The notes: generated by a model from the letters alone, not told the origin. DNA of 64,000 nucleotides from Oerskovia sp042887685 (GCF_042887685.1 NZ_JBHVOS010000002.1:62001-126000), one strand, 5' to 3'; shown: positions 15,999 to 27,723, counted from the stretch's first letter. Made by a program: numbers and translations.

Positions 15999-16778
15999 AT
16001 GCCGACCTACGACGACGACCTGCGCCTGGCTCACGTGATCGCCGACCAGGTCGACTCGCACACCATGTCCCGCTTCAAGGCCCTCGACCTGTCCGTGGAG
16101 TCCAAGCCGGACAACACCCCGGTCAGCGACGCCGACCGCGCCGCGGAGGAGATCATCCGCAGCCACCTCTCGCGGGCCCGCGGGCGCGACGCGATCGTCG
16201 GTGAGGAGTTCGGCGAGACCGGGCACGGCGCCCGCCGCTGGATCGTCGACCCGATCGACGGCACCAAGAACTTCGTGCGCGGGGTCCCGGTGTGGGCCAC
16301 GCTCATCGCGCTGGCCGACGGCGACGAGATCGTCGTCGGGCTCGTGTCCGCCCCCGCGCTGGGCCGCCGCTGGTGGGCCGCCAAGGGCACGGGCGCGTGG
16401 AGCGGGCGCTCGCTCGCGGCCGCCAGCCGCCTGCGGGTCTCCCAGGTCGGCAAGCTGGACGACGCCTCGCTGTCGTACTCGTCGCTGTCGGGGTGGGAGG
16501 AGCGCGGGAAGCTCGACGCGTTCCTCGACCTGACCCGCGAGACCTGGCGGACCCGGGCCTACGGCGACTTCTGGTCCTACATGCTCGTGGCCGAGGGGGC
16601 CGTGGACGCGGCCGCCGAGCCCGAGCTCGAGCTCTACGACATGGCGGCCCTGGTCCCCATCGTCACCGAGGCCGGCGGGACGTTCACGTCCTTGGACGGC
16701 ACTCCGGGACCGTGGGGCGGCAACGCGGTGGCCACGAACGGCCTGCTGCACGACGAGATCCTGGGCCGTCTCTCCTGA
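15999..16778 (+). CDS. hisN: Histidinol-phosphatase of the inositol monophosphatase family
   Basis: A 259-residue metal-dependent phosphatase. It shows the IMPase signatures: GEE (metal Glu pair), DPIDGTKNF (about residues 86-94) and YGDFWSYMLVAEG followed by ELELYDMAALVPIVTEAGG. In actinobacteria the member located next to aroA-rsgA is HisN, which removes phosphate from histidinol phosphate. It begins three bases after the rsgA stop and a strong terminator follows, so it closes the operon. Substrate assignment depends on context and sequence type; a general inositol phosphatase role is possible. Confidence 0.9.
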   Translation: MPTYDDDLRLAHVIADQVDSHTMSRFKALDLSVESKPDNTPVSDADRAAEEIIRSHLSRARGRDAIVGEEFGETGHGARRWIVDPIDGTKNFVRGVPVWATLIALADGDEIVVGLVSAPALGRRWWAAKGTGAWSGRSLAAASRLRVSQVGKLDDASLSYSSLSGWEERGKLDAFLDLTRETWRTRAYGDFWSYMLVAEGAVDAAAEPELELYDMAALVPIVTEAGGTFTSLDGTPGPWGGNAVATNGLLHDEILGRLS

Positions 16779-16803
16779 CCCGGCCGGGCTGGTGCTCGGC
16801 TGA

Positions 16804-16858
16804 CGAGAACGGACCTGAGGCCGTCATCCGGTGGATGGCGGCCCCAGGTCCGTTCTCG
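16804..16858. terminator. Terminator after hisN
   Basis: CGAGAACGGACCTG at 16804 pairs with CAGGTCCGTTCTCG ending at 16858, extended inward by GGCCGTCATCC/GGATGGCGGCC with small mismatches. It lies between convergent genes and may serve both. Confidence 0.85.
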
Positions 16859-16881
16859 ACGCCTTGACGCTGCGCGACAGG

Positions 16882-17406
16882 CTACTTGGCGCGGGGGACG
16901 CTCTTGAGCTCCGACCAGTCGTACCAGAGCAGGTCGCGCTCGTTCACGCGGTCGATCGCTGCGTCGAAATCCTCGTCGCGTTCCTCGTCGGCGGCCGCGA
17001 AGACCTCGGCGATGTCCACCGCGGCCTCGGGCTCGTCGACGTGGACGCACACGATGCGCACCTCGGGGATGGACGCCGTGACGTCGACCGCGCTGGGCGC
17101 GAGGTCGTCGGCCGACTCGTCGTCCCCGGGCTGGGTCAGCGCGACCATCTCGTCGGGCACCTCGACCGTGACGACGAGCCGCTGACGCGGGGCGCCGACG
17201 CGACCGGCGATGAGCGCGAGCGAGTCGTCGGCGGCCTCGAGGGCCGCGGCGAACTCCAGGCCCTCCTCGTCCTCGTCGGGCAGCTCGCGGGAGAGGGCGG
17301 ACGTGACGGCGTGGGCGGCTCGCGGAGCGAGGGACCACACGGCCTCGTCGCCGGTCACGGTGACGGCGTCGAGCTCGTCGACGGTGGCGGGAACGTAGAT
17401 GCGCAT
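16882..17406 (-). CDS. DUF6912-like conserved protein
   Basis: A 174-residue acidic cytosolic protein beginning MRIYVPATVDELDAV and ending DLLWYDWSELKSVP. The pattern matches a small actinobacterial family that I recall as DUF6912. It has no signal peptide, membrane segment or catalytic motif I recognise. It starts four bases after the stop of the CpaE-like gene and is probably co-transcribed, although a CACACT box six bases before its ATG could give a separate leaderless transcript. Function is unknown. Confidence 0.75.
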   Translation of the reverse strand: MRIYVPATVDELDAVTVTGDEAVWSLAPRAAHAVTSALSRELPDEDEEGLEFAAALEAADDSLALIAGRVGAPRQRLVVTVEVPDEMVALTQPGDDESADDLAPSAVDVTASIPEVRIVCVHVDEPEAAVDIAEVFAAADEERDEDFDAAIDRVNERDLLWYDWSELKSVPRAK

Positions 17407-17410
17407 GGGA

Positions 17411-18820
17411 TCAGTGTGCCGGTTCCGGGACGCGTTCGCGTGGTCCGCCCGGCGCGGACGTGCTCGCAGGGGGTCTCACGGCCCCTCTCACCCGCTGGGC
17501 GAGCTCGACGACCGCCCGCCGGACCGGGGTCTCCGGCGCGTGCTCGGCGAGGGTCCTGCCTGCGAGCAGCACCGCGTCGAGGGTCTGCCGGTCGTCCGGG
17601 AGGACGTGCAGGTCCGTGACACCGCCGTACCGTCCGAGCGCGTCCCGGACCGCGGCCTCGGGGCGGGGCCCGGCCGCCGAGGAGCGGACCCGGTTCGCGA
17701 CCACGATCCGCGACGCCCCGCTCGTCGCGCCGCTGTCCGCCAGGTCTCCCAGGCCCCGGACGAGCCGTTGGATCCCGACGGCGTCCGACCCTCCGACGAC
17801 CAGTACGACGTCGGCGGCGGCGAGCGCGCTGAGCGTCGCCCCGTTGCGCTGCGGGGCGTGCGTGTCGTACGACAGCAGCTCGTCCTGCTCGAGCCCGAAC
17901 CCGCAGTCGATCACGGTCCAGTCGGCGAGCGCCCGGGACAGCCCCCAGACGACGTCGAGCGACGTCGCCGGGAGCTCGGGCCAGCGCGCGGCACGCGTGA
18001 TCCCGGTCAGGACGCGCAGGCGCGGAGCGACGACCGGGGCGAGGCGTGCGAGCCCCGCGAGGTCGAGGGTCCCCTGCCCCGCGCTGCGGGCGGCCGCCGC
18101 GAGTCCCGGCGACTCGTCGAGGAGACCGAGGTGCTGCGCCACCGACCCGGCGTAGGTGTCGGCGTCGACGAGGAGCGCCTCGGCGAGGTCTCCACCCTCC
18201 GTGCCCGACGGCGCGTCCTGGCCGCGGCGGCGACGTCGCCCGCCGCGCTGCGCCCGACGGGCGTCCGAACCGGCCAGCTCGGCCGCCAGGTGCACCGCGA
18301 GCGTCGTCCGCCCGGGCGCACCGGCCGGCCCCCAGACCGCGACGACGGTCCCGGTCCGCGGGGCCGGGTCGTGCGCAGCGCCGCCCTGCGGCTCCCCGGG
18401 GCGGGCGCCCGACGGCGGGCCTCCCTGACCGCCGTGCCGACCTCGCCCGTGCGCCTCGTCCCGGACGGTCGCGACGAGGACCGCGCTCGGGGTGTCCTCG
18501 TCGAGGACCACGTCGACCCCGATGGTACGCAGCCGGTCCCCGAGCCAGTCCTGCCGCCCGGCGAGCACGACGACCCGCACACCGCAGCCGTGCAGGTGCG
18601 CGATCGACTCACGGTCGATCCCGGGGAGGTCGGCCGAGATGATCGCCGCCGTCCCGGCGCCGGCCCCGGCCGCGGCGAGCAGCTCGGTGAGGTCCGCGCA
18701 GCGGCGCGCCACGGCGACGCCGGACCCGGGAGTCGTCAGGGCCGTCACGACCGCGGTCTCACCGCTGCCCCGCACCGCGCACAGCACCGACGCGACAGGA
18801 AGGGTCGAGTCGGCGGTCAT
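17411..18820 (-). CDS. CpaE-like/MinD-family protein with altered P-loop
   Basis: A 469-residue protein with an N-terminal receiver-like domain (about residues 1-120), a Gly/Arg-rich linker and a C-terminal MinD/ParA-type ATPase domain. The expected KGGxGK(S/T)T loop reads GPAGAPGRTT, so Arg replaces the P-loop Lys. A Walker B-like strand reads WTVIDCGFGLEQ. The family includes CpaE/TadZ, which localises the Tad pilus machine. Its start overlaps the stop of the CpaB-like gene by four bases. No CpaF, TadB, TadC or pilin gene is nearby, so a pilus role is uncertain. Confidence 0.8.
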   Translation of the reverse strand: MTADSTLPVASVLCAVRGSGETAVVTALTTPGSGVAVARRCADLTELLAAAGAGAGTAAIISADLPGIDRESIAHLHGCGVRVVVLAGRQDWLGDRLRTIGVDVVLDEDTPSAVLVATVRDEAHGRGRHGGQGGPPSGARPGEPQGGAAHDPAPRTGTVVAVWGPAGAPGRTTLAVHLAAELAGSDARRAQRGGRRRRRGQDAPSGTEGGDLAEALLVDADTYAGSVAQHLGLLDESPGLAAAARSAGQGTLDLAGLARLAPVVAPRLRVLTGITRAARWPELPATSLDVVWGLSRALADWTVIDCGFGLEQDELLSYDTHAPQRNGATLSALAAADVVLVVGGSDAVGIQRLVRGLGDLADSGATSGASRIVVANRVRSSAAGPRPEAAVRDALGRYGGVTDLHVLPDDRQTLDAVLLAGRTLAEHAPETPVRRAVVELAQRVRGAVRPPASTSAPGGPRERVPEPAH

Positions 18821-19503
18821 GCGCTGCCGCCTGCGACAGGAACGACCGCGATCTCGCCCTCGGCCGCGAGTGCCGCGAGGACGCCGGGCAGCTCGTCCGT
18901 CGGAACCAGGACGTGGAGGGTGGTCGGTCCTCCGGTGACGAGCGTCCCGCCGGACTCGGCGACCTGCGCGACCACGACCTGCGCGGCGAGCGTGTAGGGC
19001 TCCGCCCCGTCCTTCTCGTCCGCCGTGCCGTCGGTCGCCGTGGCCACGTCCTCGGCGGTCGGGACGAACCAGACGTCCACGAGCGCGCCGTCGGTGACCC
19101 TGTCGGACAGGGCCCCCGCGACCGGGATCGCCACCGCACGCACCTCGAGCTCCTCCGAACCGCCGACCGCGGAACGAGCCACGAGCTCGCCGTCGCCCAC
19201 CACGCGGAGCGCCACCAGGTCGTCGGGCAGCGGTCGTCCCGCGAGGAAGTACTTCCCGTCCCCCGACCCGAGGCGTACCTCGACGGCCCGGAGGCTGCTC
19301 GCGTCGACGGGCTCACCGGGTGTGAGCGGGCCCGCTGCGGCGTAGACGGCCACGGTCCGACCGGCCGACGACACGGCCCACGAACCGAGGGCGACCGAGG
19401 CGGCGACGAGCACGAGCCCCAGGAGGAGGCGTGGGTCCCGCCAACCGGGCCGGCGCAGCCGGGCCACGGTGGGGTTCGGCAGCAGGTCGGGAGAGCTCGT
19501 CAT
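18817..19503 (-). CDS. SAF-domain protein (CpaB/RcpC-like)
   Basis: A 228-residue protein with one N-terminal membrane helix (LLLGLVLVAASVALGSWAVS, about residues 26-45) and an extracytoplasmic SAF domain (AAAGPLTPGEPVDASSLRAV, VVGDGELVARSAV). CpaB/RcpC proteins line the outer part of Tad secretion pores. It is the first gene of an operon with the CpaE-like gene (ATGA overlap) and the DUF6912-like gene, and is divergent from the BldC-like regulator across 178 bases. ATG at 19503 has no clear ribosome binding site. Confidence 0.8.
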   Translation of the reverse strand: MTSSPDLLPNPTVARLRRPGWRDPRLLLGLVLVAASVALGSWAVSSAGRTVAVYAAAGPLTPGEPVDASSLRAVEVRLGSGDGKYFLAGRPLPDDLVALRVVGDGELVARSAVGGSEELEVRAVAIPVAGALSDRVTDGALVDVWFVPTAEDVATATDGTADEKDGAEPYTLAAQVVVAQVAESGGTLVTGGPTTLHVLVPTDELPGVLAALAAEGEIAVVPVAGGSA

Positions 19504-19681
19504 GAGGGTCCGTTTCGTCGTCGGGAGGTTCGATCGGGCAGGGACGGGAGCGGCGCCCCCGAGCGGCGAGCATCACGGGGGCAGGGGGCCATCATGCCGA
19601 CCAGCGCCACCCTCGTGGGCCGAGGGGGCGGTCGCCTGTGGACAACCCGGACCGGTGCCGGCACCGTGAAAGACTGTGTCC

Positions 19682-19897
19682 ATGTCACAGCGCTTCCTCA
19701 CCCTCGCGGACGTCACGGAGGAGCTCAACATCTCTGCGGCACAGGCCTACGCGCTGGTCCGCAGCGGTGACCTCCCGGCGATCCAGGTCGGCGGACGAGG
19801 GCAGTGGCGGGTCGAGGCCAGCGAGCTCGAGGGGTACATCCAGCGCATGTACGCGCAGACCCGTACCCGCATCGACGCGGGCGACTTCGAGTCCTGA
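19682..19897 (+). CDS. BldC/excisionase-type small DNA-binding protein
   Basis: A 71-residue protein consisting of one MerR-like winged helix: TLADVTEELNISAAQAYALV then RSGDLPAIQVGGRGQWRVEA and SELEGYIQ. This is the HTH_17/BldC pattern. Small proteins of this type bind DNA as repeats of monomers and act as regulators in actinomycetes. ATG at 19682 is preceded by AAGACT and six bases, a possible leaderless promoter; GTG at 19676 is an alternative start. It may control the divergent CpaB/CpaE-like operon or the LysM gene downstream. Confidence 0.85.
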   Translation: MSQRFLTLADVTEELNISAAQAYALVRSGDLPAIQVGGRGQWRVEASELEGYIQRMYAQTRTRIDAGDFES

Positions 19898-19992
19898 GGT
19901 CCCGCGCACGAGGGGTCGCGGCGGGCGTGACGGAGCCATCGCGCCACGCACCCCCCGCTCCCCCTGCACCCGCCCGTCCCCTGGTCCGTCGC

Positions 19993-20517
19993 CTACGGCT
20001 CGCTCACGCAGACCAGCGCTGCGAACGGGACGACACGGCTGCTCCTCGCACCGCCCTCGGTGCCCATGACGTCCAGGTGGTCCTTGCCGACGCGGGCGAC
20101 CCGTCCGTCGACCTCACCTCCCGGTGTCCGCACACGGACGACGGCACGGTCACGCATGAGCGCCCTCAGCAGGGACGGGAGACCGCGCCCGGCTCCTGAG
20201 CCGGAGGGCCCCGGGACGGCGTGCGCAGTGAGCCCGTCGAGCACCATGACCGCGAGCAGCGGCACGACGTGCCGTCGACTCCCGTCCCCGAGCAGGAACC
20301 AGTCGGCGCCGACCGCTCGGACCTGCCCGGTCACGTGCGACCCGTCGGTGAGCCGGACCCCGACCGGGCGACCCTCGATGCTCCCCCGCAGGCGGTCCGC
20401 GAGCGAGATCGTGGCCTGCTCGGCACGGGTGAGGTCCGCGAGCACGTGGGCGTCCGCCTGGACGTCGGCGGCGTCGAGCTGCGCCTCGAGGTCGGCGAAC
20501 AGCAGGTCCCAGCGCAC
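19993..20517 (-). CDS. Conserved actinobacterial protein of unknown function
   Basis: A 174-residue cytosolic protein starting MRWDLLFADLEAQLDAADVQ. The N-terminal part is helical and acidic (about residues 1-40); the rest contains two similar beta-rich segments, GVRLTDGSHVTGQVRAVGAD and VRVRTPGGEVDGRVARVGKD, that suggest a duplicated small barrel. I recognise it as a recurring actinobacterial hypothetical protein but know no function. GTG at 20517 is supported by TACGGT exactly six bases upstream on the minus strand. It is convergent with the BldC-like gene. Confidence 0.75.
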   Translation of the reverse strand: MRWDLLFADLEAQLDAADVQADAHVLADLTRAEQATISLADRLRGSIEGRPVGVRLTDGSHVTGQVRAVGADWFLLGDGSRRHVVPLLAVMVLDGLTAHAVPGPSGSGAGRGLPSLLRALMRDRAVVRVRTPGGEVDGRVARVGKDHLDVMGTEGGARSSRVVPFAALVCVSEP

Positions 20518-20523
20518 GCCCAC

Positions 20524-20529
20524 ACCGTA
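20524..20529 (-). promoter_or_regulatory. -10 box TACGGT, leaderless
   Basis: On the minus strand TACGGT is followed by six bases and the GTG at 20517. Confidence 0.55.
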
Positions 20530-20601
20530 GCGGTCGGTCCGGGGGTTTCGTCCAGAGGCGTCCGAACTGCGAACTACCTCTGGACAACTCGAGAGTGGTC
20601 T

Positions 20602-20634
20602 AGTTTGATGTAGCACGATCAAACTGCATCAAAC
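20602..20634. promoter_or_regulatory. Operator-like inverted repeat upstream of the LysM gene
   Basis: AGTTTGAT (20602-20609) and ATCAAACT (20618-20625) form a perfect inverted repeat with an eight-base spacer. A third half-site CATCAAAC follows at 20627-20634. The patch is clearly AT-richer than its surroundings and sits 56-88 bases before the LysM start. The regulator is unknown. Confidence 0.6.
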
Positions 20635-20689
20635 GCGATGATCGATCCGGCCACGGACCCGACGTCGTCGTCCATCTTCAGGGGGAAGC

Positions 20690-21820
20690 ATGGCGCAGCA
20701 CCTCGGGCCCGCCCACGCGAACGCTCGGCAGGAACCTCGACACGGCCCGCGGCTGGCCGCACTCCTCGGCCTCACAGCCGCGACAGGCGCCGCCGCAGCC
20801 CTGCTGACCCTGCGGGTCCTGACCCTCGCGGGCGGCCTCCCCACCACTCGCTTCGAGACCTACCTGGAGCTCCCGCTCGTCGGGGTGGGAGGCCTGCTCG
20901 CCGCCTGGGTCGCGACCAGCTCCGTGCTCGCCGCGTGGTGCGCCCTCGCGCGCGTCGCAGGACGCCGCTGGGCAGCCGGCGAACGGCTCGTCCATCGGCA
21001 CGCCCCCGCCCTCGTCCGTCGTCTCGCCGGCACGAGCGTCGCCCTCTCGGTGGGCGCCGGACTCGTGCTGGGGGCAGGGAGCGCGCAGGCGGCCGAGGTC
21101 GACCCCCCGGCGCCCGTCGCGACACCGGTCGTCGTCGATCTCGGCTGGCAGAGCACGCCCCTCGAGCAGGCTGTCGCCCCGGAGCCGGCGCTCTCCGCAG
21201 CCGGACCGGCGGGGGTCCCCTCCGGCGCCGCCGACGAGAGCACGGCGAGTGCGCTCCCTCTGCCCGACGGCGCCCGGGGGCAGCGCGCTGCCGGCACGGA
21301 TACCAGCACCGGCACCCCGACGGTCGCCCCGGGCAGCCCGACTCTCCCGGTACCGGGCACGGGGCAGCCGGACGCGCCCGTACCGTCAGCCGACACGCCA
21401 CGTGACCGCGGCGCAGAGGGCCCTACGTCAGGCCCACCCGACGTGGCGTCGAGCGCCGGCGTGACGGCTCCCGGTCACGTCCCGCTCAGCGGGCTCCTGG
21501 GCGGCACGCAGCCTGCAGCCCCCGCACCGCACTCCGGCACCCCGCTCGCCGCGACACCGCCGGGCCCGGCCAGGGCGGAGGGTCCTGGCGCCGCTGGCCT
21601 CCTGCCCAGGGTCCCGAACGACGCCTCGACCGTGTCCGTCGTGGTCCTGCGCGGCGACTCCCTCTGGTCGCTCGCCGAACGAACGCTCGGCGAGGGGGCG
21701 ACCGACGCCCAGGTCGCCGCGGAGTGGCAGCGCTGGTACGCGGCGAACGCCGAGGTCATCGGCCAGGACCCTGACCTCATCAGACCGGGTCAGGTCCTGC
21801 AGGCTCCCCGAACTCCCTGA
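20690..21820 (+). CDS. LysM-domain membrane protein
   Basis: A 376-residue envelope protein. Hydrophobic segments lie near residues 23-45 (LAALLGLTAATGAAAALLTL), 62-85 and 112-136; the last ends in AQAAEV, which looks like a cleavage site. A long Pro/Thr/Gly-rich linker follows. The C terminus is one LysM peptidoglycan-binding domain (VVLRGDSLWSLAERTLGEGA to IGQDPDLIRPGQVLQAP, about residues 318-371). ATG at 20690 has GGGGGA upstream. A possible operator lies at 20602-20634. It is followed by the Rv3235-like gene. Confidence 0.85.
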   Translation: MAQHLGPAHANARQEPRHGPRLAALLGLTAATGAAAALLTLRVLTLAGGLPTTRFETYLELPLVGVGGLLAAWVATSSVLAAWCALARVAGRRWAAGERLVHRHAPALVRRLAGTSVALSVGAGLVLGAGSAQAAEVDPPAPVATPVVVDLGWQSTPLEQAVAPEPALSAAGPAGVPSGAADESTASALPLPDGARGQRAAGTDTSTGTPTVAPGSPTLPVPGTGQPDAPVPSADTPRDRGAEGPTSGPPDVASSAGVTAPGHVPLSGLLGGTQPAAPAPHSGTPLAATPPGPARAEGPGAAGLLPRVPNDASTVSVVVLRGDSLWSLAERTLGEGATDAQVAAEWQRWYAANAEVIGQDPDLIRPGQVLQAPRTP

Positions 21821-21912
21821 CCCTCCGCGCTCTTCCACCGCACCGTCGACCTCTCACTCCGTCCCACCGGGCGTCCGCCGACGCACCGGTCCTTGCCGAC
21901 CCAGGAGACGCC

Positions 21913-22443
21913 ATGCCGATCACCGCCGTCCGCCACCACGCCCGCCCGATCCGTTCCGGCGCGGCCCCACGCCTCACCGCCCCGGCGGCCACGCTCCCTC
22001 GAGCCGTCCCGCGGGGGCCCCGGGTCCTGACGTTCGGCGGCGCGCCGCAGTTCCCCGTCGCCGAGGACCTCGCCGACAACGGTCGTCCCGTCACGTCGAC
22101 AGCGGAGCTCGCGCTGCCGGACCCGACGGCGATCTGCTGCTCGGTCGTCCGGGCGGCCGTGGAGGTCCTGCGTGGCGAACGCCCCGTGGCACAGCTCCAG
22201 CGCTGGCTCGCCCCGGACGTCTTCGACTCGCTGGGCCGGCGTGCGCTGCTGATGCAGGGCACCACCGAAACGGATGCGGCGGCGCGGCCCGTCGTCGTCC
22301 GCCGGGCGCGGCTCGTGCGTCTCGGCGAGACCACGGCCGAGGCCACGGTGATCCTGGAGGACCTGGACAGAGTGCGAGCGGCGGCCCTCCGACTCGAGGC
22401 CCGTCGCGGCGTGTGGCGCGTCGTGGTCCTCGAGATCGGCTGA
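21913..22443 (+). CDS. Rv3235-like conserved protein (DUF6459 type)
   Basis: A 176-residue protein with a disordered Arg/Pro/Ala N terminus and a conserved C-terminal half, VRAAVEVLRGERPVAQLQRW followed by LAPDVFDSLGRRA and EATVILEDLDRVRAAALRLE. This matches the Rv3235 family found beside secA in actinobacteria, and it is convergent with secA here too. AGGAGA lies seven bases before ATG 21913. Function is unknown. The secA side leaves only 33 bases, without a clear terminator. Confidence 0.8.
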   Translation: MPITAVRHHARPIRSGAAPRLTAPAATLPRAVPRGPRVLTFGGAPQFPVAEDLADNGRPVTSTAELALPDPTAICCSVVRAAVEVLRGERPVAQLQRWLAPDVFDSLGRRALLMQGTTETDAAARPVVVRRARLVRLGETTAEATVILEDLDRVRAAALRLEARRGVWRVVVLEIG

Positions 22444-22476
22444 CCGCCGCTCGCGGGGGTGTCCTCTCGGGGAGGG

Positions 22477-25482
<3,006 letters not shown>

Positions 25483-25585
25483 GCAGTACTCCCGTATCGA
25501 TCGCGCCCCCGGGCCGGACGGTCCGGGGCGAATGCGAGGCGACCACCTGGCGGCAGTCGGCTGGATCACACCACAGACCATCGTA
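25483..25585 (-). promoter_or_regulatory. secA leader with -10 box TACGAT
   Basis: TACGAT (25585-25580 on the minus strand) would give a transcript start near 25573 and a leader of about 90 bases. The leader contains GC-rich palindromic sequence including CGGACCGTCCGG. No recognised riboswitch is seen. Confidence 0.4.
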
Positions 25586-25666
25586 GGCGAGTCCGGCACG
25601 TGGGTGGGCTTCTGTCCGGTACCTGTGGTTTCGCTCTGCGGCGAAAGTCGCCACGAGCCGCGCGGG

Positions 25667-26929
25667 CTACCCCGCCGCGCCGGCGTCCACCCGCCCGACC
25701 TCGGCGGCGAGCGCGGGTGCCAGGTCCCCCGCCTGCCCGACGACGACGTCCGCCAGCCCCAACCAGGTCGCCATGAGGCGGAGCTCGGCCGCGAGCGCGG
25801 GCGCGGTGCCCGCGTCCGCATGCTCCTCGCGGTGCGCCGACAGGACGCGGAGCAGCCCGGCGCGACGGTCCGCCTTGAGGTCGACCTTCGCGGTGATCCG
25901 GTCCCCCTGGAGGAACGGCAGCACGTAGTAGCCGTGGACCCGCTTGGCCGCGGGCACGTAGATCTCGATGCGGTAGTGCGTGCCGAAGAGCCGTTCGAGG
26001 CGCGTGCGCTCGAACACGAGGGGGTCGAAGGGGCTGAGCAGCGCACGGCCCTGGGCGCGGCGCGGGAGCGCGGCGTCGCGGTGCAGGTACGTGGTCTCGT
26101 CCCAGCCGCGGACCTCGACGGGACGGAGCACACCGTCCTCGACGAGCTCGGCCAGCGCGCGGCGCGGGGCCGGGCCCTTGAGCCGGAAGTAGTCCTGGAA
26201 GCAGCGCAGCGTCCCGACGCCGTGCGCCCGCGCTCCGATCTCCAGCAGGCGACGGACCGCGTCCTCGTCGCTCACGGGCGGCGCGGCGAGCACCGCAGGC
26301 GGCAGGACCCGCTCGGTCAGGTCGTAGCAGCGCTCGAACGCCGCGTTGCGGCGCGCTGCCGTGATCTCGCCCGTGAAGAAGAGGAGCTCGAGCGCCCGCT
26401 TGGCCAGCGACCAGTTCCAGCCCCACTCCACGGTGCCGCGCGCCTCGCCCATGCCCTGGGCCTCGAGGATCTCGTGGACCTCGCTCGCCGTGACCGGCCC
26501 GCGCTCGGCCACGATCCGCCGGACGTGCTCCACGACGGCCGAGTGCGAGGCCTCGACCCCGCTGATCGACCCCCAGGCCTCGGTGCGGTACGCGCGCTGG
26601 CGCCACTCCAGGAGCCGGTAGGTCTCGGGCGGGACGTAGGACGCGACGTGCGCCCAGTACTCGACGAGCCGTCGCGGTGCGCGTCCCGCCGCCCGGTCGA
26701 GCAGCGACACGTCGTACGGGCCGAGCCGCGAGTACAGCGGGACGAGGTGGGCCCGGGCCAGGACGTTGACCGAGTCGATCTGGAGGAGCCCGAGCCGGTC
26801 CACGGTGCGCTGCACCTGGCGCAGCGTGACCTGCCGGGGCGCGGCGGCGTCGGGCCGGGGGGCGTGCAGGCCCTGCGCGGCGAGGGCGACCCGGCGGGCC
26901 TGGGCGAGCGACATCGACTCGGTCTTCAC
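25667..26929 (-). CDS. AlkX (YcaQ)-type DNA glycosylase, HTH_42 family
   Basis: A 420-residue winged-helix protein of the family that unhooks DNA interstrand crosslinks. The catalytic Q-x-D motif is present in LGLLQIDSVNVLARAHLVP (about residues 47-65). Other family segments are EYWAHVASYVPPETY, TVEWGWNWSLAKRALELLF and HGYYVLPFLQGDRITAKVDL. GTG at 26929 was chosen because CAGGAT lies seven bases upstream, a leaderless layout; ATG 26938 and ATG 26914 are alternatives. A second family member of the AlkZ type lies at 39481. It probably protects against alkylating crosslinkers, possibly natural products. Confidence 0.88.
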   Translation of the reverse strand: MKTESMSLAQARRVALAAQGLHAPRPDAAAPRQVTLRQVQRTVDRLGLLQIDSVNVLARAHLVPLYSRLGPYDVSLLDRAAGRAPRRLVEYWAHVASYVPPETYRLLEWRQRAYRTEAWGSISGVEASHSAVVEHVRRIVAERGPVTASEVHEILEAQGMGEARGTVEWGWNWSLAKRALELLFFTGEITAARRNAAFERCYDLTERVLPPAVLAAPPVSDEDAVRRLLEIGARAHGVGTLRCFQDYFRLKGPAPRRALAELVEDGVLRPVEVRGWDETTYLHRDAALPRRAQGRALLSPFDPLVFERTRLERLFGTHYRIEIYVPAAKRVHGYYVLPFLQGDRITAKVDLKADRRAGLLRVLSAHREEHADAGTAPALAAELRLMATWLGLADVVVGQAGDLAPALAAEVGRVDAGAAG

Positions 26930-27053
26930 CCGACCCATCCTGCCGCGCGCCACCGACACCCGCCCTGCCCGGCGCGAACCCGTCCGGACGCGCCGACGGG
27001 GCGGCGCCGCCTGGTCGGCGACGTCACCCCGTCGGGTCAGCTGGTGGCGGCGG

Positions 27054-27701
27054 TCAGCTCGCCTCGGGTGCGGCCTTGGTGCCGCCTGCGCAGGACGTGT
27101 CGAGCGCGATGACCCCGTAGCTCCAGCCGCGGCGCCGGTAGGCGACCGAGGGGCGGGCCGTCTCCACGTCGACGAAGAGGTAGAAGTCGTGGCCCACCAT
27201 CTCCATCTCGTAGAGGGCGTCGTCGATCGTCATGGGCTCTGCGGAGTGGAGCTTCTGACGGATGACGACGGGCGAGTCGCCGAGCTGGGTCTCGACCGCG
27301 TCCCCCGGTGCTGCCGGGTGCTCCGGCGTGGGCTCGGGGTGCTTGTCCTCCGGGATGAACGGGCGGACGTCGACGGGCGGGGCAGGGTTGTTGTTGCGGT
27401 GGTTCTTGCGACGGTCGCTGACGCGTCGCAGCCTCTCCTGGAGCTTGTTCATGGCCAGGTCGAGTGCCCCGAACCTGTCGTCTGCTGCCGCCTCGGCGCG
27501 GACGACGGGTCCCTTGGCGCGGACGGTCAGCTCGACCCTCTCGCGCACCTCGGACAGCCGGGGGTTGTTCTCGTGGGTGACCTCGACGTCGATCCGCTGG
27601 GCGGTCGGTGCGAGCTGCTCGAACTTCGCGAGCTTTTCTTCCACGTGTCGGCGGAAGCGGTCAGCCACTTCCGTGTGCCTGCCGACGACAACGATCTCCA
27701 T
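27054..27701 (-). CDS. hpf: Long-form ribosome hibernation promoting factor
   Basis: A 215-residue protein that dimerises and silences 70S ribosomes in stationary phase. Residues 1-105 are the S30AE domain (MEIVVVGRHTEVADRFRRHV and ALDLAMNKLQERLRRVSDRR). After a Pro-rich linker, residues about 155-212 are the dimerisation domain (VVIRQKLHSAEPMTIDDALY and HDFYLFVDVETARPSVAYRR). ATG at 27701 has GGAGG upstream. It lies downstream of comF as in mycobacteria, but has its own 100-base leader with a hairpin next to the ribosome binding site. Confidence 0.96.
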   Translation of the reverse strand: MEIVVVGRHTEVADRFRRHVEEKLAKFEQLAPTAQRIDVEVTHENNPRLSEVRERVELTVRAKGPVVRAEAAADDRFGALDLAMNKLQERLRRVSDRRKNHRNNNPAPPVDVRPFIPEDKHPEPTPEHPAAPGDAVETQLGDSPVVIRQKLHSAEPMTIDDALYEMEMVGHDFYLFVDVETARPSVAYRRRGWSYGVIALDTSCAGGTKAAPEAS

Positions 27702-27723
27702 GTGAGCCTCCGCAAAGGGTCTC

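Noticed and set aside
12270..16751. Open frame of 1493 codons on the minus strand across ferritin, DoxX, aroA, rsgA and hisN
   Set aside because: The opposite strand is filled with clearly identified genes; the composition is that of an antisense shadow.
25483..26133. N-terminal extension of the SecA frame
   Set aside because: It overlaps the AlkX-type gene out of frame. SecA homology begins at VPAILEKVLRFGEG, and GTG 25482 has a ribosome binding site.
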